From positions 372,001-436,000 of the forward strand of contig DATENC010000006.1 in the NCBI GenBank assembly GCA_035275265.1: a stretch of DNA of 64,000 nucleotides. Direction: 5' to 3'. The notes below the pieces were generated by a model that saw nothing but the letters and a program-made list of their open reading frames with translations, was not told the DNA's origin and searched no databases. This stretch comes from JACQAP01 sp035275265. GTDB lineage: Bacteria > Pseudomonadota > Gammaproteobacteria > Burkholderiales > JACQAP01. Numbering within the stretch: position 1 is the stretch's first letter; the number at the start of each line of letters is the position of its first letter. Made by a program: the position numbers and the translations under genes. Positions 36,751-43,333 of the stretch are shown piece after piece.

Positions 36751-37117
36751 ATTCTATCTTGTAGCCGTCCGGGTCCTCGACGAAGGCAATCACGGTCGTG
36801 CCATGCTTCATTGGGCCGGCCTCGCGCGTGACTTTGCCGCCGAGCCTTTTTACTTCCGCGCACGCCTTGTACGCATTCTCTACCGCCAGCGCGACATGGC
36901 CGTAGCCGTTGCCCAGTTCGTATTTCGCGGTGTCCCAGTTGTAAGTGAGTTCGAGCACCGCTTCCTTGTCTTCGTCGCCGTAGCCCACGAATGCCAAAGT
37001 GAATCGGCCGTCCGGATAGTCGCTCTTGCGCAGCACTTTCATGCCGAGCACCTGGGTGTAGAAATCGATCGAACGTTTCAGGTCGCCCACCCTCAGCATC
37101 GTGTGCAAAATTCGCAT
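36737..37117 (-). CDS. gloA: Lactoylglutathione lyase (glyoxalase I)
   Basis: GloA isomerises the hemithioacetal of methylglyoxal and glutathione to S-lactoylglutathione. The 126-residue product has the four metal ligands in place: H5, E56, H74 and E122. Marks are MRILHTMLRVGDLKRSIDFY, and NGYGHVALAVEN. AAAGGAATGA precedes the ATG, so the longer frame is not used. It lies 11 bp after the rubredoxin gene on the same strand. Confidence 0.95.
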   Translation of the reverse strand: MRILHTMLRVGDLKRSIDFYTQVLGMKVLRKSDYPDGRFTLAFVGYGDEDKEAVLELTYNWDTAKYELGNGYGHVALAVENAYKACAEVKRLGGKVTREAGPMKHGTTVIAFVEDPDGYKIEFIQR

Positions 37118-37128
37118 TTCATTCCTTT

Positions 37129-37314
37129 CTAGATTTCCACCAATTCGAAGTCCTCCTTGCGCGCCCCGCATTCGGGGCAAACCCAGTTGACCGGCACGTC
37201 GTCCCAGCGTGTGCCACTAGGAAGGCCTTCCTCAGGCAGGCCGGCCGCCTCGTCGTAGATGAATCCGCAGATCAGACACATGTAGGTCTTGAACTCTTTC
37301 TCGCTTGCAATCAT
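37129..37314 (-). CDS. Rubredoxin
   Basis: This is a small iron electron carrier of 61 residues. Four cysteines in two CxxC pairs (C13/C16 in MCLICGFIYDEAAG and C46/C49 in WVCPECGARKEDFEL) bind one Fe. DVPVNWVCPECG is the usual second knuckle. It diverges from thiD across 74 AT-rich bp and is followed by gloA. The redox partner is not apparent here. Confidence 0.95.
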   Translation of the reverse strand: MIASEKEFKTYMCLICGFIYDEAAGLPEEGLPSGTRWDDVPVNWVCPECGARKEDFELVEI

Positions 37315-37388
37315 GGTCAGTTTAGAGAATGACAGAGCTTTTCAGTTAAGATTCCATTTTAAGTCGAAAGCCCGTCGCGAACATCGCT

Positions 37389-38222
37389 GTGCCAGATTCC
37401 CCCCCGATCGTTCTGGTATTCGCGGCGACCGATCCCAGCGGTGGCGCCGGAATTCAAGCGGACATCCTCACTTTGTCCAGCATGGGTTGCCATCCGTTAT
37501 CGGTAATTACTGCGGTGACCATCCAGGACACGATGGGCGTGGAAGATGTGCTGCCGATCGATGCAGAATGGGTTGCCGACCAGGCGCGCTGCGTGCTAGA
37601 GGATATGCCAGTCACGGTGTTCAAGGTGGGCCTGCTCGGGAGTGTCGAGGCGATTGCGGCCATTGCCGAAGTGGTTTCCGACTATCCGGATATCCCGCTC
37701 GTGCTCGATCCGGTGCTCGCCTCGGGTCGTGGTGATGAACTGGCTTCCGAGGACATGATCTCGGCGATGCGGGAGTTGCTGATCCCGCAGACCACGTTGA
37801 TCACACCCAACAGCCTCGAGGCCCGGCGCCTGGCGCAGGACGACACGAACGAGAATGACGATCCCGATCTGAACGAGTGCGCACGGCGCCTGCTCAATCT
37901 CGGCTGCGAGTACGTGCTTGTTACCGGGACCCACGAAAATACGCCTCAGGTGGTGAATACGCTCTACGACCAACAGGGCGTAGTGCGAACCGACTCCTGG
38001 CAACGCCTGCCTGGCATTTTTCATGGCTCGGGCTGCACACTCGCCTCGGCGATCTCGGCGACGATTGCCAACGGGCTCGGCGTACCCGAGGCGGTAGGCG
38101 ATGCACAGGAATATACGTGGCAAACGCTCAAGTTCGCATACCGGACCGGGATGGGGCAGTTGATCCCGGACCGGTTATTCTGGGCGCGCGAGGAAGATCC
38201 GGAGGATGCGCAAGACAGTTAG
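37389..38222 (+). CDS. thiD: Hydroxymethylpyrimidine/phosphomethylpyrimidine kinase
   Basis: ThiD phosphorylates HMP and HMP-P in thiamine synthesis. The 277-residue ribokinase-fold product shows VFAATDPSGGAGIQADILTL, ITAVTIQDTMGV, VGLLGSVEAI, LVLDPVLASGRGDEL, TLITPNSLEAR and the anion-hole GIFHGSGCTLASAISA. The start is a GTG (VPDSPP). Its 3' end overlaps thiE by 17 bp. No TPP riboswitch fits in the short 74-bp upstream spacer. Confidence 0.95.
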   Translation: MPDSPPIVLVFAATDPSGGAGIQADILTLSSMGCHPLSVITAVTIQDTMGVEDVLPIDAEWVADQARCVLEDMPVTVFKVGLLGSVEAIAAIAEVVSDYPDIPLVLDPVLASGRGDELASEDMISAMRELLIPQTTLITPNSLEARRLAQDDTNENDDPDLNECARRLLNLGCEYVLVTGTHENTPQVVNTLYDQQGVVRTDSWQRLPGIFHGSGCTLASAISATIANGLGVPEAVGDAQEYTWQTLKFAYRTGMGQLIPDRLFWAREEDPEDAQDS

Positions 38223-38838
38223 CGGGTTGTACGCGATCACACCCGGGCTCGCCGACTCGACGCTGCTGATGCTCAAGGTCGATGCTGCGTTGCGCGGCGG
38301 CGCCCGTGTTGTGCAGTACCGTAACAAGGCTGCAGACGAACAGCTGCGGCATGAACAGGCTCTTGCGATTGCGCGGTTGTGCCGCAGCGCGGGAGCCTGT
38401 TTCATCGTCAACGACAGTATCAGACTGGCGCACGACGTGGCCGCTGACGGAGTGCACCTGGGCAAGGACGACGACGGCGTTGCCTCCGCGCGCGTGCTGC
38501 TCGGTCCCGCGAAGCTGATTGGAGTGTCGTGCTACAACCAGTTGTGGCGTGCGCGTGACGCTGTTGTGCAGGGTGCGGACTACATCGCGTTCGGCAGTTT
38601 CTTCCCGTCGTCGACCAAGCCCGGCACGGTGACTGCAAGCCGCGATCTGCTGCGCGTGGCAAAGAAATTGGCGCTCCCAATCGTTGCGATCGGTGGTATC
38701 ACGCTTGAAAATGCTGCCGGCCTCGTCGAGGCCGGGGCGGACGCGGTGGCAGTGGTCGGCGCCGTGTTCGATGCACCCGACGTTGAGCGCGCGGCGCGCC
38801 AGATTGCCGGGCTGTTCGCGTCAGATATTGAGTCTTAA
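38206..38838 (+). CDS. thiE: Thiamine-phosphate synthase
   Basis: ThiE joins HMP-PP and thiazole phosphate into thiamine phosphate. The 210-residue TIM-barrel product has GLYAITPGLAD, VQYRNKAAD, FIVNDSIRLAHDVAADGVHL, IGVSCYNQ, YIAFGSFFPSSTKPG, and the phosphate-binding IVAIGGITLENA. It is coupled to thiD by overlap and ends 10 bp before hemL, so thiamine and haem genes share a transcript. Confidence 0.96.
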   Translation: MRKTVSGLYAITPGLADSTLLMLKVDAALRGGARVVQYRNKAADEQLRHEQALAIARLCRSAGACFIVNDSIRLAHDVAADGVHLGKDDDGVASARVLLGPAKLIGVSCYNQLWRARDAVVQGADYIAFGSFFPSSTKPGTVTASRDLLRVAKKLALPIVAIGGITLENAAGLVEAGADAVAVVGAVFDAPDVERAARQIAGLFASDIES

Positions 38839-38848
38839 ACTGCAAATC

Positions 38849-40138
38849 ATGAAAACGAAAAACGAGATTCTTTTCGATAAATCGCAACGGGTGATTCCGG
38901 GCGGAGTGAACTCGCCGGTTCGAGCCTTCCGCTCGGTAGACGGCACGCCGTTATTCTTGAGCCGCGGGGAGGGTGCCAATGTTTGGGACGCCGAGGGCCG
39001 GCGCTACATCGACTATGTCGGATCGTGGGGGCCGCTCGTGCTCGGCCACGCACATCCGCAGGTGGTGGAGGCAGTGCGGGAGGCTGCTACAAGTGGTTTG
39101 AGCTTTGGTGCGCCGACGGAATCCGAACTGGAAATGGCGGAACTCATCACCCGGCTGCTGCCGTCGATACAGCAGGTGCGTCTGGTAAGTTCCGGCACCG
39201 AAGCGACCATGAGTGCGATTCGGTTGGCGCGCGGATTTACCGGACGCGCGAAAATCGTGAAGTTCGAAGGCTGCTACCACGGCCACGCCGATTCGTTGCT
39301 GGTGAAGGCGGGTTCAGGTGCGCTCACTTTCGGTCAACCCAGTTCCGCCGGCGTGCCCACTGAGATCACGGCAAACACGCTGGTGCTCGATTACAACGAT
39401 GCCGGCATGCTGGAGCGTGCGTTCGACGCGAAAGGCGATGAAATTGCCGCGGTGATCGTCGAACCGGTGGCGGGCAACATGAATCTGGTCAAGCCCAGGC
39501 CGGATTTTCTGCGCGCGCTACGGGACCTTTGCACGAAGCACGGAGCGGTGTTGATTTTTGACGAAGTGATGACAGGTTTCCGGGTCGGACTCCAGGGCGC
39601 GCAGGGCCTTTACCGCATTACTCCCGACCTGACAACACTGGGCAAAGTCATCGGCGGAGGCATGCCGGTAGGCGCGTTTGGCGGACGGCGCGACATCATG
39701 CAATGCATCGCGCCGCTTGGCCCGGTGTACCAGGCCGGAACGTTGTCGGGAAATCCGGTGGCGGTCGCCGCCGGGTTGGCCACGCTCAAGCTTGTTCAGG
39801 CGCCCGGATTTTTCGATCGGCTTGGCAATGCGGCTGCCAGACTGACGCAGGGACTGCAGAAGGCCGGGAGGGATGCAGATTTCGCGTTTTCGGCGCAATC
39901 GGTCGGTGGGATGTTCGGCATGTACTTCCGCGCCGAGCCGCCGGAGAGTTACGCCCAAGTCATGGAATGCGACAAGAATGCCTTCAACCGGTTTTTCCAT
40001 GCCATGCTGGCACAAGGCGTGTACTTGGCGCCGTCGGCATTCGAAGCGGGATTCGTCTCCGCCGCTCACGGCGAATCCGAAATCGACGCGACCCTCGAGG
40101 CGGCATCGGTGTCGTTTGCGCGAGTCGCCGCCGCGTGA
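38849..40138 (+). CDS. hemL: Glutamate-1-semialdehyde 2,1-aminomutase
   Basis: HemL is a PLP enzyme forming 5-aminolevulinate in the C5 pathway of tetrapyrrole synthesis. The 429-residue product has RVIPGGVNSPVRAF at the start, SSGTEATMSAIRLARGFTGR, VEPVAGNMNL, FDEVMTGFRVG, and the PLP Lys K266 in LGKVIGGGMPVGAFGG. The ATG 10 bp after thiE gives the correct length; an earlier in-frame start lies within thiE. It converges on the cytochrome c4 gene with a 12-bp gap and no visible terminator. Confidence 0.97.
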   Translation: MKTKNEILFDKSQRVIPGGVNSPVRAFRSVDGTPLFLSRGEGANVWDAEGRRYIDYVGSWGPLVLGHAHPQVVEAVREAATSGLSFGAPTESELEMAELITRLLPSIQQVRLVSSGTEATMSAIRLARGFTGRAKIVKFEGCYHGHADSLLVKAGSGALTFGQPSSAGVPTEITANTLVLDYNDAGMLERAFDAKGDEIAAVIVEPVAGNMNLVKPRPDFLRALRDLCTKHGAVLIFDEVMTGFRVGLQGAQGLYRITPDLTTLGKVIGGGMPVGAFGGRRDIMQCIAPLGPVYQAGTLSGNPVAVAAGLATLKLVQAPGFFDRLGNAAARLTQGLQKAGRDADFAFSAQSVGGMFGMYFRAEPPESYAQVMECDKNAFNRFFHAMLAQGVYLAPSAFEAGFVSAAHGESEIDATLEAASVSFARVAAA

Positions 40139-40150
40139 ACGGTCGCGCGG

Positions 40151-40762
40151 TCAACGCAAACCTGAGAGATACTCGGCGACGGCGGCAATTTCCTTGTCTG
40201 TGAGCCGGGCGGCCACGGCGCGCATCATGTTGTTGGCGTCGTTGGCGCGCTCGCCGGCACGGAATGCCTTCAATTGCGCGACGACGTACTCGGGATGTTG
40301 ACCGGCAAGCCGCGGATATTGAGACGGGATTCCGGCACCGTTCGGCGAATGGCAGCCGGCACAGGCCGCCACTCCGATGGCGGCGTTGCCGCTGCGAAAC
40401 AGCTTACGTCCCTGCACGACCAGTTCTTTGTCTTTTGCTGCAGTTTCGCCGGGCTTCTGCCCGGCGTAAAAAACGGCAAGATTGCGCATGTCCTCGACAG
40501 ACAGGGCGGCCACCATGCCCATCATCACGGCATTGTTGCGGATGCCCGATTTGAATTCGTTCAGTTGCTTGAACAGATACTCGGGGTGTTGGCCGGCAAT
40601 GCTCGGATTCATCGGCAATGGGCTGTTGCCGTCAGCTCCGTGGCAGGCGGCGCAGATCTGGTTCGCGATGGGCTGGGCCCTCGCGGGGTCGCCGAAGTCA
40701 GCCGCAACGGCGGTGGCAGCGGAAATGGATGCGGCCATGGTAGCTGCTACAAAAAGGTTCAT
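40151..40762 (-). CDS. Dihaem cytochrome c4
   Basis: This is a periplasmic or membrane-associated electron carrier, usually feeding cytochrome c oxidases. The 203-residue product has a signal peptide (through about residue 21, AVAA) and two similar halves, each with one haem site: CAACH (C37, C40, H41) and CAGCH near residue 133. Each half repeats the pattern IAGQHPEYLFKQL / LAGQHPEYVVAQL. The ATG follows GGAGGAG, so it is preferred to a GTG two codons upstream. It diverges from engB. Confidence 0.93.
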   Translation of the reverse strand: MNLFVAATMAASISAATAVAADFGDPARAQPIANQICAACHGADGNSPLPMNPSIAGQHPEYLFKQLNEFKSGIRNNAVMMGMVAALSVEDMRNLAVFYAGQKPGETAAKDKELVVQGRKLFRSGNAAIGVAACAGCHSPNGAGIPSQYPRLAGQHPEYVVAQLKAFRAGERANDANNMMRAVAARLTDKEIAAVAEYLSGLR

Positions 40763-40837
40763 GAACACTCCTCCAGTTTCATGCCGATTCCCGAGCCTGA
40801 GCCGGCCAACGCGAGAGTGGCAATTTTAACGTAAGCG

Positions 40838-41443
40838 ATGAGGCGCACCCGTTTGTTCGACGACGTCGCATTCGTTGCTGCAGCCGCGAATGGGCGTGAC
40901 CTACCAGCGTCATCTGGCGTTGAGGTTGCGTTCGCAGGACGCTCGAACGCAGGCAAGTCGAGTGCACTCAATGCATTTGCCCGACGCCATCGCTTGGCCT
41001 TCGTCAGCAAGACCCCTGGCCGAACCCAGCAGATCAATTTTTTTGGGTTAGGGGCGGGGCGCTTTGTGGTGGACTTGCCCGGATACGGTTACGCAAAGGT
41101 ACCCGGGACATTGAAGCGTGCCTGGCAGGAACTGCTGTCCGGTTATCTACAAACCCGCAGCCAACTGCGCGGGCTGGTGGTGGTAATGGATGCCCGGCAT
41201 CCACTGACACCCCTGGACCGCCAGTTGCTGGATTGGTTCGCCCCGACCGGCCGCCCGGTACATGTGCTGCTTACCAAGGCGGACAAATTGTCGAAACAGG
41301 AAGCGGCCAAGCAATTGCACATTGTTGGCGAAGCGCTTGCCGCCGAGTACCACGGCAGCAGCGTTCAGCTTTTCTCCGCGATGACCAAACAAGGCGTTGA
41401 CGAAGCAGAAGCAATATTGGCCAAATGGTTCGATGCGCGTTAA
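40838..41443 (+). CDS. engB: Ribosome biogenesis GTPase EngB (YihA/YsxC)
   Basis: EngB is a small essential-type GTPase for late 50S assembly. The 201-residue product shows the G motifs: G1 GRSNAGKSS, G2 region SKTPGRTQQINFF, G3 DLPGYGYAKV, G4 TKADKL and G5 SAMTKQG. It diverges from cytochrome c4. A minus-strand terminator and probable small RNA lie just after its stop, which matters because E. coli engB (yihA) also has small-RNA genes as neighbours (spf and csrC). Confidence 0.96.
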   Translation: MRRTRLFDDVAFVAAAANGRDLPASSGVEVAFAGRSNAGKSSALNAFARRHRLAFVSKTPGRTQQINFFGLGAGRFVVDLPGYGYAKVPGTLKRAWQELLSGYLQTRSQLRGLVVVMDARHPLTPLDRQLLDWFAPTGRPVHVLLTKADKLSKQEAAKQLHIVGEALAAEYHGSSVQLFSAMTKQGVDEAEAILAKWFDAR

Positions 41444-41464
41444 GGGCAGAAGGGCGGCTAGAAT

Positions 41465-41503
41465 AAAAAAAACCCCCCGGTTAAAGGGGACTAAAACCGG
41501 GGG
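41465..41503 (-). terminator. Minus-strand intrinsic terminator between engB and hemB
   Basis: On the minus strand CCCCCGGTT and AACCGGGGG form a perfect 9-bp stem (loop of 12) followed by G and eight T. In the plus direction no T-run follows the stem, so the terminator faces engB and implies a minus-strand transcript that no protein gene explains. Confidence 0.82.
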
Positions 41504-41590
41504 TCAAACAAAGCCTCAATTGGATTAAGGCACCCGCTCAGGGAGGAGAAGCGGGAGACATCACTGTCTACTGCTTGAGAGTGCCCGACG
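41465..41590 (-). ncRNA. Candidate small regulatory RNA with anti-Shine-Dalgarno loop
   Basis: This is a minus-strand transcript inferred from structure. Reading 5' to 3': GGGCAC at about 41586, hairpin AGACA-GTGA-TGTCT, then immediately CCCGCT-loop-AGCGGG, where the 11-nt loop TCTCCTCCCTG is complementary to a Shine-Dalgarno. GTGCC can pair with GGCAC to close the two hairpins into a compact junction, and the terminator follows. Loops of this kind occur in trans-acting small RNAs that block ribosome binding (for example the Neisseria sibling RNAs). The 5' end is not fixed: no good -10/-35 lies just upstream. A TATAAA near 41625 could start a transcript of about 160 nt. Confidence 0.55.
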
Positions 41591-41607
41591 CACAAAAAAG
41601 TTCCGCT

Positions 41608-41636
41608 TTGCACAACTGCCTTTTTTATAAGTTAAT
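41608..41636 (+). promoter_or_regulatory. Possible hemB promoter
   Basis: TTGCAC and GTTAAT (each 4/6 to consensus) are spaced 17 bp apart in an AT-rich stretch, giving a leader of about 57 nt with GGAG at 41691-41694 before the hemB start. Confidence 0.35.
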
Positions 41637-41699
41637 TCAACAAGATAGTTTCTCGCCAAGCTCCGGGAACTCGAAGAAGCGGGAAACCGAGGAGCAAAA

Positions 41700-42704
41700 A
41701 TGCATGTACTCGGGAAGTTTCCAGTCCGCAGGATGCGCAGGCTGCGCCGGGACGATTTTTCCCGGCGCATGGTGCGCGAGCATCGGCTGACAGCAGACGA
41801 CTTCATCTACCCGGTGTTCGTCATTGATGGGCAGAATCGCAGCGAGCCGGTTCCGTCGATGCCAGGAGTGGAGCGGCTGACCGTGGACGCATTGCTCAAG
41901 CAGGCCGAACGCTGCGTCGAGCTTGGTGTTCCGGCGATTGCATTGTTTCCGGTTGTGGACAACAAGCTCAGGACTGCTGATGCCAGCGAAGCGTTCAATC
42001 CCGACGGGCTCGCTCCCCGAGCCATCCGGGCGCTGAAAAGCCGGTTCCCGCAATTGGGCGTAATCACCGACATCGCCCTCGATCCCTATACCAGCCACGG
42101 CCAGGATGGTTTGATCGACGAAAGCGGTTACGTGCTAAATGACGAGACCATTGAGGCTCTGGTCAATCAGGCGCTGACGCATGCCGAAGCCGGGGTGGAT
42201 GTGGTCGCGCCTTCCGACATGATGGATGGGCGCGTTGGCGCGTTGCGGCGAGCGTTGGATGAGAGAGGGAATATGTACACGCGCATACTTGCGTATGCGG
42301 CCAAATACGCGTCTAGTTTTTATGGCCCGTTTCGCGACGCTGTTGGCTCGGCGGCAAACCTGGGCAAGGGCGACAAGTACACCTACCAAATCGATCCGGC
42401 CAACAGCAACGAGGCGCTTTGGGAAGTCGGAATGGACCTCGAAGAGGGCGCGGACATGGTGATGGTCAAGCCCGGGATGCCGTATCTCGACATCGTGCGC
42501 AGGGTGAAGGACGAATACGGTGCGCCGACGTTCGTATATCAGGTCAGCGGTGAGTACGCGATGCTACAGGCCGCTGGGTTGAACGGCTGGATCGACCGTC
42601 GCAAGTGCGTCTTGGAGTCGTTGCTGGGCTTCAAGCGCGCTGGCGCGGACGGCATCCTTACTTATTTCGCCCTTGAGGCAGCCGCCTGGCTCAAGGAAGG
42701 CTAG
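41700..42704 (+). CDS. hemB: Delta-aminolevulinic acid dehydratase (porphobilinogen synthase)
   Basis: HemB joins two 5-aminolevulinate molecules into porphobilinogen. The 334-residue product has both Schiff-base region lysines, K202 in AAKYASSFYGPFRDA and K257 in MVKPGMPYLD. The metal region reads ITDIALDPYTSHGQDG, without the cysteines of zinc-dependent enzymes, so it is the Mg2+-type found in Pseudomonas and many betaproteobacteria. The stop codon TAG shares the palindrome CTAG with the stop of the convergent downstream gene. Confidence 0.97.
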   Translation: MHVLGKFPVRRMRRLRRDDFSRRMVREHRLTADDFIYPVFVIDGQNRSEPVPSMPGVERLTVDALLKQAERCVELGVPAIALFPVVDNKLRTADASEAFNPDGLAPRAIRALKSRFPQLGVITDIALDPYTSHGQDGLIDESGYVLNDETIEALVNQALTHAEAGVDVVAPSDMMDGRVGALRRALDERGNMYTRILAYAAKYASSFYGPFRDAVGSAANLGKGDKYTYQIDPANSNEALWEVGMDLEEGADMVMVKPGMPYLDIVRRVKDEYGAPTFVYQVSGEYAMLQAAGLNGWIDRRKCVLESLLGFKRAGADGILTYFALEAAAWLKEG

Positions 42705-43327
42705 CCCTGGCCCCCCGCAATTTCGTCGCCATTGAGCACCGAGTTCAGCCAGTCGATACGGGCACGGTCGAATGGTCTGCCCTCGGCGGTGGTGCGTAGC
42801 TGATAACGCAGATCGCGCTGCGCGAACACGGTGATGTCGAAATCGGCGTCGTCGGAACTGATGGTGAAATTCGGTACGCTACGCGGTTCCCCGCCGATAA
42901 AAACGCGCCGTTCGCGGCTGCGGTACGGGATCTGGCGGTTGAGCAGGAACAATTCCACGTCCTTCGCGCTGTCAGTGAACAGGTGGATGTTGATGTCGGA
43001 ATACTTGCCCGCGCTGCCGGACAGTACCGAACCGGACAAGTAGGGATCGAATTGGGCGAGCAGTTGCATCATTTCGCGGGCGTTCTGCCGCAGGTGGCGC
43101 AGGCGCGCTTGTTGCTCGTCGGCCTGGTAGAGCTGCTGGTAGGCGCGCAGGGCCTGCTCCACTTCTTGATTGTTGGGCAGGTTGCGGGTGTCGGGCGCGC
43201 CGACCTGACGTGCGGCCTTGCGCTTGGCCAGCGCAAAATCATCGATCCCGTCCACGGCCATCAGGCGTGCGGCAAGCTGAGCGATGCGCTCGCGCATTTG
43301 TCGGTTGTTGCCGTAGTCCCTCGACAT
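42701..43327 (-). CDS. Nucleotidyltransferase-fold protein of unknown function
   Basis: The 208-residue cytoplasmic protein has no assigned function. The N-terminal half is helical and charged (MRERIAQLAARLMAVDGIDD, then EVEQALRAYQQLYQADEQQ). The second half resembles a nucleotidyltransferase core: GSVLSGSAGKYSDINIHLF (99-117) and DADFDITVFAQ (160-170). In active enzymes the first motif carries two metal Asp; here it reads D111-I-N113, so the second is Asn, and activity is doubtful. The gene starts 6 bp after the mrcA stop, so it is co-expressed with PBP1A. I recall similar proteins of unknown role in other betaproteobacteria. Confidence 0.65.
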   Translation of the reverse strand: MSRDYGNNRQMRERIAQLAARLMAVDGIDDFALAKRKAARQVGAPDTRNLPNNQEVEQALRAYQQLYQADEQQARLRHLRQNAREMMQLLAQFDPYLSGSVLSGSAGKYSDINIHLFTDSAKDVELFLLNRQIPYRSRERRVFIGGEPRSVPNFTISSDDADFDITVFAQRDLRYQLRTTAEGRPFDRARIDWLNSVLNGDEIAGGQG

Positions 43328-43333
43328 CGCGAT

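Noticed and set aside
37315..37388. TPP riboswitch before thiD
   Set aside because: The 74-bp spacer is too short and lacks the conserved THI-box sequence.
41444..41699. 6S RNA in the engB-hemB spacer
   Set aside because: The sequence folds into short branched hairpins and not the long rod with central bubble of 6S RNA.
41575..41790. Small plus-strand ORF spanning the hemB promoter
   Set aside because: It crosses the hemB start in another frame, and the AT-rich part is better read as promoter.
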